DNA from: Paenarthrobacter sp. JL.01a
GTDB taxonomy: Bacteria; Actinomycetota; Actinomycetes; Actinomycetales; Micrococcaceae
Assembly (NCBI RefSeq): GCF_025452095.1
Contig: NZ_CP104877.1
Coordinates: 3,658,001 to 3,722,000, forward strand
Direction of reading: 5' to 3'
DNA: 64,000 bases
A program made the position numbers and the translations under genes. The notes beneath the pieces are model-generated. The model was not told the origin of the DNA, ran no database searches, and saw nothing but the letters and a program-made list of their open reading frames with translations. Below, piece after piece: positions 36,669 to 45,675 of this stretch (position 1 is the first letter of the stretch; the number at the start of each line of letters is the position of its first letter).

Positions 36669-36947
36669 GTGACCGAGAAAGATACGGAACGCACCACCGC
36701 AAGCGAGGACACCTTGAATCCGATCACCCACCCCTTCGACCAGACCAATGGTTTGGCCGACGACCTTGAGGGCGATTCGGACGGCACGGCCGAGAGCGAC
36801 ACCCGTAGCGAGGCCGAGCGCTCGGACGAGGACGAGTCAGGTGCCGGAGTCTTCCAAGGAGACACGTCGGAGGACGCCACCGGACCGGACGGCCGGCGCG
36901 GGCCGGGTGCCATACCACCGCTGGGTGGTTCGCTCGGCCAGCACTGA
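36669..36947 (+). CDS. Small acidic protein, 92 residues
   Basis: Unrecognised. It starts with GTG after a strong GAGGAGG and ends before a strong terminator, so expression is likely. The sequence is disordered and very acidic (DLEGDSDGTAESDTRSEAERSDEDESG), with a Gly/Pro-rich end and no motif or membrane segment. A similar acidic, disordered small protein is encoded at 53237-53587. Confidence 0.65.
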   Translation: MTEKDTERTTASEDTLNPITHPFDQTNGLADDLEGDSDGTAESDTRSEAERSDEDESGAGVFQGDTSEDATGPDGRRGPGAIPPLGGSLGQH

Positions 36948-36974
36948 CAAGCCCAGGCCAGCACTGACAACAAG

Positions 36975-37010
36975 GGCCGCCCGGGACGCGCTGTCCCGGG
37001 CGGCCTTTTT
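36975..37010 (+). terminator. Intrinsic terminator after acidic protein gene
   Basis: Perfect 13-base stem GGCCGCCCGGGAC (36975-36987) with its inverse (36993-37005), followed by five T. Confidence 0.9.
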
Positions 37011-37053
37011 CATGTGGCAGCCCTCCAGCGCTCTCTCACGTTCCAGCCCTTTC

Positions 37054-37124
37054 CCGTCGACCCTCTATCACCACGTGAGAGAGGGTCGGCCGGAAGCGGG
37101 TGTTATGTGAGAGAGGGTCGACGG
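37054..37124. repeat. Dispersed palindrome family B, copy 2 (variant)
   Basis: 13-base arms CCGTCGACCCTCT (37054-37066) and AGAGGGTCGACGG (37112-37124), with an extra GTGAGAGAGGGTCG unit at 37075-37088. Same ACCCTCT core as copy 1 but different flanks. Upstream of the APC permease. Confidence 0.65.
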
Positions 37125-37244
37125 ACCTCCAGTTTCCCTGCCGCGTTAAGGACTCATCAAGAATCCTCCCGGTCCGGTACCAAGCATCCTTAGCGGTGCT
37201 ATGTTCAGCTCAGATCGAATGAGCGTAGGGCTGGGAGGAAACCC

Positions 37245-39221
37245 ATGACCACGTTAAGCAGGCCCCCGGCAGACCCGTCAGCGCAGGGGCCCAAGGGCTG
37301 GACATCGTTCCGGATCTGGCTCCTGTTCGGCCTGCAGGACAACAAAGGGCGACACCCCGGGCCAGGCGGCGTCAGCGCGGCCCATGAAAAGAAGCACCAC
37401 TGGTGGCAGGTCATGTGCCTGACGGGCGTGGACTACTTCTCCACATTGGGTTACCAGCCGGCCATAGCCGCGCTTGCTGCCGGGGTGATCTCGCCGTTGG
37501 CCACCATCGTCCTTGTTGCCGTGACCCTGCTCGGTGCACTGCCTGTGTACCGGAGGGTAGCCGGCGAGAGCCCCCGGGGCGAGGGTTCCATTGCCATGCT
37601 GGAGCGGCTGCTCCCCCGCTGGGGCGGCAAGCTCCTGGTCCTGGTGCTCCTGGGCTTCGCAGCCACGGATTTCATGATCACCATGACCCTGTCCGCTGCC
37701 GACGCCACAGCCCACCTCATCCAAAACCCGGTCATGCCCGGCTGGTTGCAAGGCCAGAACGTGCTGGTGACCTTGTTCCTCTTGGCTCTCCTGGCGGCGG
37801 TGTTCCTGCGCGGGTTCAAGGAAGCGATCGGTGTCGCCGTTGTCCTGGTGGTCCTCTACCTCGGGCTGAACGTGGTGGTCGTCGCCACCACGGTGGTGGA
37901 AGTGCTCACCCATCCCACCGCGGTGGGGAATTGGTGGCAGCTGCTGTGGACCTCTCACGGCAACCCGATCATGGCCATAGCGATCGCGTGCATAGTTTTC
38001 CCCAAGCTCGCGCTGGGCCTGTCCGGCTTCGAAACCGGCGTTGCCGTGATGCCGCAGGTCCAAGGCGATCCGGAAGACACCGAGGCCAAGCCCACGGGCC
38101 GCATCCGGGGTACGCGGCGGATGCTGACCACAGCGGCCTTGATCATGAGTTCCTTCCTCATCACGTCCAGCTTCACCACGGTGGTCCTGATCCCCGAACA
38201 CGAGTTCGAAACGGGTGGCCAGGCAAACGGCCGCGCCCTGGCCTACCTGGCCCACGAGTACTTGGGCCTCGGCTTCGGGACCGTGTACGACGTCAGCACA
38301 ATCGCCATCCTGTGGTTCGCCGGGGCCTCCGCCATGGCCGGCCTGCTCAACCTCGTCCCGCGCTACCTCCCCCGCTACGGCATGGCCCCCGACTGGGCCA
38401 AGGCAGTCAGGCCACTGGTTCTCGTTTTCACGCTGGTTGGGTTCTTCATCACCGTGGTCTTCAACGCCGACGTCGACGCCCAGGGCGGTGCGTACGCCAC
38501 CGGCGTCCTGGTGCTCATGACGTCAGCTGCCGTGGCCGTCACGCTGTCCAGCCGCCGTCGTCGTCAACGCAAGCGCACTATCGCGTTCGGTGCGATAGCG
38601 ACGGTCTTCGTTTACACCACAGTGGCGAACGTCGTCGAGCGCCCGGAAGGCATCCGGATCGCGGCAGTCTTCATCGCGGGAATCATCGGCATTTCCCTGC
38701 TGTCCCGGGTGCGGAGGTCCTTTGAGTTGCACGCCACGCATGTCCACATGGACCGCAACGCCCTCGAGTTCATCCTCGACGACGACTCCGGTCCCATCCG
38801 ACTCATCGCCCATGAACCCCGCAGGCTCACGGTCGAGGCGTACCGGGAGAAGCTGGTCTCGGCCATCGAGGTCAGCCACCTCCCCCTCAACTATCACGGC
38901 ATGTTCCTGGAAGTGGTGCTGGACGACACGTCCGATTTCGAGACAGAGCTCTACGTCAAGGGCATCGAACGCCACGGCTACCGGATCCTGGAGGTCCACG
39001 GTCCCGTGGTGGCGAACACCATTGCCTCCGTGCTGCTCCATATCCGCGATGTCACAGGCCTGATGCCCCACATCTATTTCCGCTGGACCGAAGGCAACCC
39101 GATCACCAACCTGCTGCGTTTCCTGTTCCTGGGCGAGGGCGAGATCGCCCCTGTCACCCGTGAAGTCCTGCGGGAAGCAGAACCGGACGTGAGCCGGCGG
39201 CCGTGGGTCCATGTGGGTTGA
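37245..39221 (+). CDS. APC superfamily permease with cytoplasmic C-terminal domain
   Basis: A 658-residue transporter. After a 50-residue polar start come 12 or more membrane segments ([58 protein letters not shown]), then a soluble region of about 160 residues from [21 protein letters not shown] onward. The layout recalls KimA/Kup-like potassium or amino acid permeases with a regulatory tail. Substrate cannot be read from sequence. Monocistronic. Confidence 0.82.
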   Translation: MTTLSRPPADPSAQGPKGWTSFRIWLLFGLQDNKGRHPGPGGVSAAHEKKHHWWQVMCLTGVDYFSTLGYQPAIAALAAGVISPLATIVLVAVTLLGALPVYRRVAGESPRGEGSIAMLERLLPRWGGKLLVLVLLGFAATDFMITMTLSAADATAHLIQNPVMPGWLQGQNVLVTLFLLALLAAVFLRGFKEAIGVAVVLVVLYLGLNVVVVATTVVEVLTHPTAVGNWWQLLWTSHGNPIMAIAIACIVFPKLALGLSGFETGVAVMPQVQGDPEDTEAKPTGRIRGTRRMLTTAALIMSSFLITSSFTTVVLIPEHEFETGGQANGRALAYLAHEYLGLGFGTVYDVSTIAILWFAGASAMAGLLNLVPRYLPRYGMAPDWAKAVRPLVLVFTLVGFFITVVFNADVDAQGGAYATGVLVLMTSAAVAVTLSSRRRRQRKRTIAFGAIATVFVYTTVANVVERPEGIRIAAVFIAGIIGISLLSRVRRSFELHATHVHMDRNALEFILDDDSGPIRLIAHEPRRLTVEAYREKLVSAIEVSHLPLNYHGMFLEVVLDDTSDFETELYVKGIERHGYRILEVHGPVVANTIASVLLHIRDVTGLMPHIYFRWTEGNPITNLLRFLFLGEGEIAPVTREVLREAEPDVSRRPWVHVG

Positions 39222-39318
39222 TCTTCACAGTGGCCCTGTCAGTACCTGTTAACTCAGGCACTCCCTCAGCCGTGGGGAGTAGCGTTCAGTTTGATAGGTC
39301 AACCATGAAAGGAACCAC

Positions 39319-40149
39319 ATGACTACCTGGCTCATCACTGGCTGCTCCACGGGACTTGGCCGCGCACTGGCCCAAGCGGTCCTCGCGAAAGGCGATAACG
39401 CCGTCGTCACCGCCCGCAACACCGATTCCCTGCAGGACCTCGCCACGGAATTCCCGACGACGGCACTCGCCGTAGCGCTCGATGTCACCAACCAGTCCCA
39501 GGTGGACGCGGCTGTGAAGCAGGCGGAGGAACGTTTCGGCGGCGTCGACGTCCTGGTCAACAACGCCGGCTACGGTTACCGCGCTGCCGTTGAAGAGGGC
39601 GACGACGCCGATGTCCGCGCCCTGTTCGACACCAACGTTTTCGGTCCCGTCGCCATGATCAAGGCCGTCCTGCCCGGCATGCGTTCCCGCCGTTCCGGTG
39701 CGATCGTGAACATCTCCTCCATCGGGGCCCGGATTTGCCCTCCCGGTTCGGGCTACTACTCGGCCACAAAGGCTGCGCTGGAAGGCATTTCGGGCTCCCT
39801 CCAGAAGGAACTGGCACCCCTGGGGATCACCGTGACCGCCGTGGAACCCGGTGGTTTCCGGACCGACTTCGCAGGCCGTTCCCTGACGCAGTCCGCCGCA
39901 GCCATCGACGACTACGCCGAAACCGCGGGCAAGCGCCGCAAGGAAAACGACACCGTACACGGCACCCAACCCGGCGACCCGGACAAGGCCGCACAAGTGA
40001 TCATCAGTGCCGTCGAGGCTGACGAAACACCGGGATTCCTGCTGCTCGGAGCCGACGCCGTTTATGCCTACAACGCCGTGGAGGAAGCCATGCGGGCCGA
40101 GGTTGAGCGGTGGCGCGAGCGCAGTGCCGCCACCGGTTACACGGAGTAA
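39319..40149 (+). CDS. Short-chain dehydrogenase/reductase
   Basis: A classical SDR of 276 residues: NAD(P) motif TGCSTGLG, the NNAG motif in LVNNAGYGYR, Ser in NISSIGA and the catalytic YYSATK. R33 in TARNTDS suggests NADP preference. Substrate unknown; no operon partner. Confidence 0.9.
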   Translation: MTTWLITGCSTGLGRALAQAVLAKGDNAVVTARNTDSLQDLATEFPTTALAVALDVTNQSQVDAAVKQAEERFGGVDVLVNNAGYGYRAAVEEGDDADVRALFDTNVFGPVAMIKAVLPGMRSRRSGAIVNISSIGARICPPGSGYYSATKAALEGISGSLQKELAPLGITVTAVEPGGFRTDFAGRSLTQSAAAIDDYAETAGKRRKENDTVHGTQPGDPDKAAQVIISAVEADETPGFLLLGADAVYAYNAVEEAMRAEVERWRERSAATGYTE

Positions 40150-40329
40150 TGAGGAACGTGTAATCGGTCACACTTGTGCCGTTTGGCTTGTTTTTCGGGG
40201 TGGGCAGCATGAACCATGAATGAGGGAATCCGTTCCCATACAAGCTGAATCAGCAATCCTCACCGACGAGGATGCGGCCCCGGGCGAAGAGGCTTGGGGC
40301 TGTCAACAGCCTGAGTGAAAGTACTGACA
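40150..40329 (+). promoter_or_regulatory. Leader region of the 56-residue gene with several hairpins
   Basis: About 180 bases without a gene. It contains ATCCTC-ACCGAC-GAGGAT (40256-40273), a GGCCCC / GGGGC pairing (40276-40300) and GGCTGT-CA-ACAGCC (40298-40311), close before the small gene. GGTCACA and TTTGGCTTGTT at 40165-40191 echo the 11726-11745 segment before urate oxidase. Suggestive of a structured leader, not proof. Confidence 0.35.
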
Positions 40330-40500
40330 ATGACGACACATACTGACTCCATCACGCTGAAAATCTGGGACAAGTCGGCCATCGACCACACCATCGATGC
40401 CGCCATCCAGTCCCTCTCCCACCGCGCTGCCGCTGAAAACTGCGGAATCGCCGTGACCCTCAGCGGACCGAAAACCTTCACGGTTGCCCTGAGCCGCTAA
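40330..40500 (+). CDS. Small hypothetical protein, 56 residues
   Basis: Unrecognised. MTTHTDSITLKIWDKSAIDHTIDAAIQSL... has an amphipathic pattern (strand, helix, strand) and no membrane segment. An in-frame GTG at 40315 would add five residues. A very strong terminator follows 12 bases after the stop, which supports real expression. Confidence 0.6.
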   Translation: MTTHTDSITLKIWDKSAIDHTIDAAIQSLSHRAAAENCGIAVTLSGPKTFTVALSR

Positions 40501-40512
40501 GCAGCTCGAAAC

Positions 40513-40562
40513 AAACGCAAGAGGACGACGCCGGGACCTCCCGACGTCGTCCTCTTGCGTTT
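40513..40562 (+). terminator. Terminator after the 56-residue gene
   Basis: Perfect 18-base stem: AAACGCAAGAGGACGACG at 40513-40530 and its inverse at 40545-40562. Confidence 0.88.
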
Positions 40563-40567
40563 AAGCG

Positions 40568-40636
40568 CGAGTTCGCGGGAAGCGAGCGAAACCACCTGCA
40601 AGTTACCCCCGTTCCCGCACCGCTCCCACGAACTCG
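40568..40636. repeat. Imperfect palindrome CGAGTTCGCGGGA...
   Basis: CGAGTTCGCGGGAAGCG (40568-40584) pairs with CGCTCCCACGAACTCG (40621-40636), with one mismatch and one unpaired base. The two arms enclose a second pairing CGGGAAnG / CCCGCACC. It resembles the other dispersed palindromes in size but has no close copy that I found. Confidence 0.5.
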
Positions 40637-40757
40637 AGTGCCGATAAGTCCTGAGGAAACCTTGAGTTTTCCTTGACGGTTTGCCTGCCCCTTTCTTGCG
40701 TTCGCGTTGGAACTCTAAATGAGACAACGCAATCAACGCAGGAACGGAGGGGTCCCC

Positions 40758-41888
40758 ATGCTCACCGACAACAAAGTCCACACGGATGCGCCGGACCCGG
40801 CCGTGGCACCGCGCGGATCCCACCGAGCCGCCGGCGGGGTAGTCACCGTGCTGGTCCCGGCCCACAACGAGTCCGCCGGCATCACCGAAACCCTCGTTTC
40901 CCTGAACAACCAGACCCATAGGCCTGACCGCGTGATCGTGGTGGCCGACAACTGCACGGACGACACCGAAGAACTCGCTTTGGCGCAGGGCGCAGAGGTC
41001 ATCCGCACCGTGGGGAACAAGGACAAGAAGGCCGGGGCACTGAACTTCGCCCTCAGCCGGCTCCTACCCGATGCCGATCCCGAAGACCTGATCCTGGTCC
41101 AGGATGCCGACTCACAGCTGGCCTTGGATTTCATTGAGAACGCCACTGCAAACCTCCTGAGGGACGAGCTGCTCGGCGCAGTGGGCGGGGTCTTCCGGGG
41201 AGGTCCCGGTGGCGGTTTCGTCGGCCATCTCCAGCGCAATGAATACGCCCGCTACGCCCGCGATGTGAAGCGCTTGCACGGCAAGTGCCTGGTGGTGACC
41301 GGCACGGCTGCGCTATTCCGCGTCAAGACCCTTCGCGACGTCGCCGCCGCCCGCCTCAAAGGCACCCTCCCACCCGGTAACGGCAACGGCGGCATCTACG
41401 ACACGTCCGTCCTTACCGAGGACAACGAACTCTCCTTCGCCCTGCTGACACTGGGCTACCGCATAGCTTCTCCGGCCAACTGCACTTTGGTCACGGAGGT
41501 CATGCCCACGTGGCGCGAATTGTGGGCACAACGGCTCCGGTGGAAGCGGGGCGCGGTGGAGAACTGCGTGCAATACGGGTGGACCAAAGTGACCAGGCCC
41601 TACTGGGGCCGCCAGTTCCTTTCCATGATCGGCGTCGTAGTGACGCTGGCCTACTTTGGTTCCATCCTCTTCGCGCTTATTTCAGGAATGGGCCTGAACC
41701 TTCAGCCCTTCTGGATTGCAGTCACCGGCATCTTCATCCTCGAACGCGTCGTCACCGTGCGGTTCCGGGGCTGGAGGTACATGCTGCTGGCCGCAACCAT
41801 GTACGAAACCGTTATCGATGTCTTCCTCCAGGCTGTCCATGCCAAGGCGTACCTGGATGCAGCATTCAACCGTAAGAAAGTTTGGTAG
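40758..41888 (+). CDS. Membrane-bound family 2 glycosyltransferase
   Basis: A 376-residue processive-type GT2: VTVLVPAHNESAGITETL, DxD in VQDADSQL, TEDNELS, and QRLRWKRGA, the QxxRW motif of cellulose/hyaluronan synthase-like enzymes. Two or three membrane segments end the protein (SMIGVVVTLAYFGSILFALI). The ATG at 40758 follows GGAGGGG; an earlier start at 40719 is less likely. It is followed after 7 bases by a tiny membrane protein and faces a secreted GH16 enzyme, so it may make an exopolysaccharide. Confidence 0.88.
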   Translation: MLTDNKVHTDAPDPAVAPRGSHRAAGGVVTVLVPAHNESAGITETLVSLNNQTHRPDRVIVVADNCTDDTEELALAQGAEVIRTVGNKDKKAGALNFALSRLLPDADPEDLILVQDADSQLALDFIENATANLLRDELLGAVGGVFRGGPGGGFVGHLQRNEYARYARDVKRLHGKCLVVTGTAALFRVKTLRDVAAARLKGTLPPGNGNGGIYDTSVLTEDNELSFALLTLGYRIASPANCTLVTEVMPTWRELWAQRLRWKRGAVENCVQYGWTKVTRPYWGRQFLSMIGVVVTLAYFGSILFALISGMGLNLQPFWIAVTGIFILERVVTVRFRGWRYMLLAATMYETVIDVFLQAVHAKAYLDAAFNRKKVW

Positions 41889-41895
41889 GTCCCCG

Positions 41896-42087
41896 ATGTA
41901 CAACAACCCTGTAAACCCCATTGCCGGAGCAGCTGCGGGCGGGATGGGATCCGGCACCCTGGCAATGACAGGAGCCGGCGATCTGTTCTGGCTCGCTTTG
42001 GCCGCTTTTGCCATGCTGGCACTGGGCTTGGCGATCAAGAGGATCGTTCCCGTCCGGGCAGAGAAGAGCCTGCCTTCCGCCTCCTAA
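41896..42087 (+). CDS. 63-residue membrane protein with LAxTG-like sorting tail
   Basis: Starts 8 bases after the GT2 stop (spacing and GTAGGTCCCCG ribosome site fit coupling). The sequence has a Gly/Ala-rich start, LAMTG, a hydrophobic segment (DLFWLALAAFAMLALGLAI) and a positive KR tail: the order of a sortase signal of the LAxTG (class E) type. There is no N-terminal signal peptide, so it may instead be a simple one-helix partner of the glycosyltransferase. Its stop overlaps that of the convergent GH16 gene. Confidence 0.7.
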   Translation: MYNNPVNPIAGAAAGGMGSGTLAMTGAGDLFWLALAAFAMLALGLAIKRIVPVRAEKSLPSAS

Positions 42088-43454
42088 GGGACCACCGCAG
42101 TGCTGGCCGAGAACTTGGACGCCGTGGTGTAGCCGGCTTTGGTTCCCGTGACCCGGACGCTCATGGTGTCCGCTTGGTCAGCAGCCACGAGCTTGTAATT
42201 CTTGGACGTTGCCCCGGCAATAGGGGCGCCGGAGCGGTACCACTGGTACGCCAACGAGGTCCCGGAAGTCCACGTTCCCGGGTTGGCGGTCAACGTCGAA
42301 CCCACGGTGAGCGTGCCGGTGATGGTGGGGGTGGGGGCCACCAAGGTTCCTGCCACCACCGCCGCCGTCGGGGCGGACTCCTTCGTCGCCGAGGCATAGC
42401 CGGTCAGGCTTCCGGTCACACGAACGGTCAGGCTGGCACCTTGGTCGGCGGCGGCCAGGACACGGGTGGGACCCGTGGCCCCGGCAATCGCAGTGCCGTT
42501 CTTGAACCACTGATACGCCAGAGTGGTCCCGGCTGGCCATGCACCCGGCACAGCCGTCAGCGTCGATCCCACCGCGGCTGTGCCCGTGATGTTGGGAACC
42601 GGCCCGGTGAGTTGGTTGGCCGGTACGAAGGAAAAGTCCCTGATGGTGACTGATTCCGGCGCAACATGTGCCGCATCTCCGCCTCCACCGCCGGTAACCC
42701 ACAGGTTGAAGTGGATCTGCTCCTTGGCGGGCGTGGGAACGGTGGAGCCCTCCAGGACGGTCCTCTTCAGAAGAGGTCCGTTGTAGCCTTCCCCTGCAAA
42801 CGTCTCGAAGGTGATCCTGCCTGGCTCCCAGACCATCCGGTGGGTCAGGATCGGCGCATTGGTGACGTCGAAATTGACGGTGTTGTTGCCCTGCCCGGGA
42901 GGCAAGGTGGCGTCGAACCAGTACCCGTGTCCCTGGGTGACCGGCCAGCTTTCGCCGTATGCGGCACCGCCGCCCCACGCCGAGGCCTCACACAGGTCGA
43001 TCTCGGTGTATCCGGGCGTGGCGTTGGGATCGTAGGTGAACAGGCAGCCCCACACCACCTCTTTTTGAAGCGCACTGACGTCCTTTTCCACAGTGGTGCT
43101 GTACGTGCCGTAGCCGAAACCTTCACGCGTGGATTGGAATTCCGCGCCCACCGGAGCCGACCCGCTGGGATTGCTGATGGACAGTTTCACATAGCCATTT
43201 GCGTCCGGATTGCTGACATTGTTGGCATCCCAGCTTGCGTTGTACATGGGCGCTCCGCCCCAGAAACGCTTCTGCCAATTGAATCCCTTCCACGCAAAAC
43301 TGCCCAAAGGGCCAGGATCATCGGCCATGGGCGTTGTGTCCGCCGCGTTGGATGGACCAATTCCCGCAAACATCGACAAGGTAACCGCAGCAACCACGGC
43401 GACCCCCATCATTTTTCTTCCCCCACGTGGAAGGAGCCTCACTGATCTTGCCAT
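42084..43454 (-). CDS. Secreted GH16-type beta-glucanase with Ig-like repeats
   Basis: A 456-residue exported enzyme. Signal peptide at residues 1 to about 37 (MMGVAVVAAVTLSMFAG ... SNAADT). The GH16 domain is about residues 45-280, with the catalytic motif EIDLCE in YTEIDLCEASAWG. Two tandem repeats of about 85 residues follow (PNITGTAAVGSTLTAVPGAW; PTITGTLTVGSTLTANPGTW) of the Ig-like type common in cell-surface proteins, with an IAGATxxxxxLxAADQ signature. ATG at 43454 after AGGAGGAA. It probably cuts beta-glucans outside the cell. Confidence 0.88.
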   Translation of the reverse strand: MARSVRLLPRGGRKMMGVAVVAAVTLSMFAGIGPSNAADTTPMADDPGPLGSFAWKGFNWQKRFWGGAPMYNASWDANNVSNPDANGYVKLSISNPSGSAPVGAEFQSTREGFGYGTYSTTVEKDVSALQKEVVWGCLFTYDPNATPGYTEIDLCEASAWGGGAAYGESWPVTQGHGYWFDATLPPGQGNNTVNFDVTNAPILTHRMVWEPGRITFETFAGEGYNGPLLKRTVLEGSTVPTPAKEQIHFNLWVTGGGGGDAAHVAPESVTIRDFSFVPANQLTGPVPNITGTAAVGSTLTAVPGAWPAGTTLAYQWFKNGTAIAGATGPTRVLAAADQGASLTVRVTGSLTGYASATKESAPTAAVVAGTLVAPTPTITGTLTVGSTLTANPGTWTSGTSLAYQWYRSGAPIAGATSKNYKLVAADQADTMSVRVTGTKAGYTTASKFSASTAVVP

Positions 43455-43664
43455 AGCTGTTTCCTCCTGCTGATGCGCCCGGAAATGCCGGCGGCTGGTC
43501 CCGCCGGCCGCAATACCTTCCACCCCCGAAGAAGGTACAACTCCTCGATTATCAAGGAGCCGCAGCCCTGTCGGAAGTGAAATTGGCACCGGGAATCCCG
43601 GAATTAACATCGATTGGATAACGACGGCGTGCGGCGGCGTAGCCTTGAGGTGTTCTTGTGAAAT

Positions 43665-44171
43665 GTGCAAGCAGCATTTGGCCCGGGAGGCACCATCAGT
43701 ATCCGCAGCGCAGGCATCATCCTTTACCGGCGAAACAGCGCCGAAGAATTGGAGCTCTGGATAGCCCATATGGGAGGGCCTTTTTGGGCCCGGAAGGACC
43801 AGCATGCCTGGTCAATTCCCAAAGGTGAATTTTCCGACGACGAAGACGCGCTGGCTGCCGCACGCCGCGAATTCACCGAAGAAATCGGCACTCCTCCCCC
43901 ACCGGCTGAGTACGTTTTGCTCGGTACATTCCGGCAGCCCTCCGGCAAACTCATCACTGCGTTCGCGGCTGAAGCCAATGATTTTCAGCCCGAGGAGATT
44001 GTCAGCAACACCTTTCCCATGGAATGGCCCAAAGGCTCCGGCGCCATCAAGGAATTCCCGGAGATCGACGATGCCAAATGGTTTGGAGAAGCCGTGGCCA
44101 GGACCAAGCTCGTCAAAGGGCAACTGCCGATCGTGGATGCCTTGGTCCAGCGCCTCACCGGGGCGGGCTAG
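43665..44171 (+). CDS. Nudix hydrolase
   Basis: A 168-residue Nudix protein with the complete box G-x5-E-x7-REFTEEIG (GEFSDDEDALAAARREFTEEIG). The WSIPKGEF start and the late PEIDDAKWFGEAVARTKLVKGQ match the diadenosine polyphosphate/NTP-type branch. The start is uncertain: GTG at 43665 is the longest option and no start has a good ribosome site. The end overlaps the convergent hydrolase gene by 4 bases. Confidence 0.85.
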   Translation: MQAAFGPGGTISIRSAGIILYRRNSAEELELWIAHMGGPFWARKDQHAWSIPKGEFSDDEDALAAARREFTEEIGTPPPPAEYVLLGTFRQPSGKLITAFAAEANDFQPEEIVSNTFPMEWPKGSGAIKEFPEIDDAKWFGEAVARTKLVKGQLPIVDALVQRLTGAG

Positions 44172-44977
44172 CGGCTCCTGCGTTCAATGAACTGCCGGAT
44201 CCACTCGACAGTCTCCGGATGGTCCAGGTGGAGCCCGTGCCCCGCGCCGGGAACCCTGACCAGCACGGAGCCGGGGATGTGCTCGCGGAGAAGCTGGGCG
44301 TTAAGCAAAGGAGTCAGCCTGTCCTCGGTGCCGTGCAGGATCAGCGTAGGAGAGCGGATGGCGCCCAGTTCGCTCCACGCATCGTGCTCGCGGCTGGCCT
44401 TGAAGTGACGCGCTTTGGCCCACGCCGAAGCCCGGGAATTGAAGAAGGTGTGGATCGCTTCGGGCTTGCTCCGGGCCCAGCCTGCTTCGAAGAAGAGGGG
44501 TTCAAGACGGGTCGCGTCGCCGCTCACCAGGGCCTCCAGCGCAGCCTTATCGGGCATGGTCCCGGCGTCGGGCCACTTCCCGCCGCTGGTTGCAGCCAGA
44601 ATGAGGGTCCGCACTTTCCGGGGTTCATCGATCGCCAGCCACTGCCCGATGCGCCCACCCATCGAATGCCCGTACACATGTGCTGAATCCGCGTCGGCTG
44701 CGTTCAGGACGGTCACGGCATCCTGTGCCAGAAGGCGCGTCCTGTAGCGCTCAGCTTCGCCCTTCCCACTCAGGCCAATCCCCCGGTGATCAAAGCGGAT
44801 GACGCGGTAAGAGCGGGACAGAAGTTCCGCCGTCGGGCCCCAACCGTCCATGGCTGTCGCCTGTCCGGCGATGAGCAGCATCGGCTCGCCCTGGCCTTCG
44901 GCCGTCCAGGCGAGCTGCGCGCCGTCGGCCGCTTCAGCAAAGTTCACCGTGCCACTGTATCCGGGCAGGCGGATCAC
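44168..44977 (-). CDS. Alpha/beta hydrolase
   Basis: A 269-residue alpha/beta hydrolase: oxyanion region in MLLIAGQATAMDGWGP, RFDHRGIGLS, nucleophile Ser in YGHSMGGRIGQWLA, Asp in HGTEDRLTP and His in PGAGHGLHL. Third gene of a coupled operon: its GTG at 44977 overlaps the XRE gene stop (GTGA). Substrate unknown. Confidence 0.88.
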   Translation of the reverse strand: MIRLPGYSGTVNFAEAADGAQLAWTAEGQGEPMLLIAGQATAMDGWGPTAELLSRSYRVIRFDHRGIGLSGKGEAERYRTRLLAQDAVTVLNAADADSAHVYGHSMGGRIGQWLAIDEPRKVRTLILAATSGGKWPDAGTMPDKAALEALVSGDATRLEPLFFEAGWARSKPEAIHTFFNSRASAWAKARHFKASREHDAWSELGAIRSPTLILHGTEDRLTPLLNAQLLREHIPGSVLVRVPGAGHGLHLDHPETVEWIRQFIERRSR

Positions 44978-45165
44978 TCTGCAGTGAAGATGTCCTCGAT
45001 GGCGCACCCGAAGGTCCGTGCGATGAGGAACGCCAAAGGCAGGGAGGGGTCGAATTTCTCCCGCTCGATGGAGATGACGGTCTGGCGGGACACTCCGAGC
45101 GCGGCGGCCAGGTCCGCTTGGGTCCAGTTGCGGCCGGCCCGACGCTCGGCGAGGTTGTTCTTCAC
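44974..45165 (-). CDS. Short XRE-type DNA-binding protein
   Basis: A 63-residue helix-turn-helix protein (WTQADLAAALGVSRQTVISIEREKFDPSLPLAFLIARTFGCAIEDIF), of the short type often paired with a small membrane protein. The GTG at 45165 overlaps the stop of that upstream membrane protein gene (GTGA). Two GTAAAGC palindromes at the operon start (45580-45595 and 45607-45622) are likely its own operators. Confidence 0.88.
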   Translation of the reverse strand: MKNNLAERRAGRNWTQADLAAALGVSRQTVISIEREKFDPSLPLAFLIARTFGCAIEDIFTAE

Positions 45166-45599
45166 TTCAGTGCTCGACGGCGGATGGCCACGTACCGGAG
45201 GCCGGCATCCACGACGCTTAGGGCAACAAGTCCTGCAAGTACCGGGAGCGCGTCGATCTGGAAACGGCCGATGGCCAAGACCAGCACAGCAATGATCGTG
45301 GCCACCAGAACGTCCAGGAATGTCCCCGCGCCTGCCTCGCGCATCCATTGCAGCTCGACGCTTTGCTCCCCGTGCGCATCCCGGGTGATGGTGTTATTGG
45401 AGACGAAGATCCGCACCCCAAGTGAGAGTGCCGGGTACGCGGAACACAACGCACCAATCCCAGCGGCGGGCCAGAGGTCTCCCGGGTTGGTAGCTCCGAC
45501 CACTCCGGCGACAGCGGCCGTCAGCACTGCCCCCAGCACGACGGCCAGGACGTAGTGTCGGGCCGGTGCCCTACGTGATGTAAAGGAAGCTTTACTCAT
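45162..45599 (-). CDS. Four-helix membrane protein, XRE partner
   Basis: About 145 residues with four membrane segments (HYVLAVVLGAVLTAAVAGVVGA; LWPAAGIGALCSAYPALSLGV; FLDVLVATIIAVLVLAIG; LPVLAGLVALSVVDAGLRYVAI). The ATG at 45599 is 20 codons into the longest open frame and puts the first operator palindrome inside the first codons. First gene of the operon with the XRE protein and the hydrolase; such pairs may sense membrane state, but that is inference. Confidence 0.78.
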   Translation of the reverse strand: MSKASFTSRRAPARHYVLAVVLGAVLTAAVAGVVGATNPGDLWPAAGIGALCSAYPALSLGVRIFVSNNTITRDAHGEQSVELQWMREAGAGTFLDVLVATIIAVLVLAIGRFQIDALPVLAGLVALSVVDAGLRYVAIRRRALK

Positions 45600-45622
45600 A
45601 ATCAAAGTAAAGCACGCTTTAC
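45580..45622. promoter_or_regulatory. Two GTAAAG palindromes at the XRE operon start
   Basis: GTAAAG-GAAG-CTTTAC (45580-45595) and GTAAAGC-AC-GCTTTAC (45607-45622) are perfect palindromes 27 bases apart centre to centre, on either side of the start codon at 45599. They are strong candidates for autorepression by the 63-residue XRE protein. The plus-strand MOSC gene starts at 45676 and could be affected too. Confidence 0.65.
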
Positions 45623-45675
45623 ATGACTGGACAATGGGTCCTGCGCTGCGCGCCAACTGGGGCTAGCGTTGAGGG

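Noticed and set aside
36948..37244. Possible c-di-AMP or potassium riboswitch before the APC permease
   Set aside because: The stretch is taken up by a terminator and a family B palindrome, and I see none of the conserved ydaO-type blocks.
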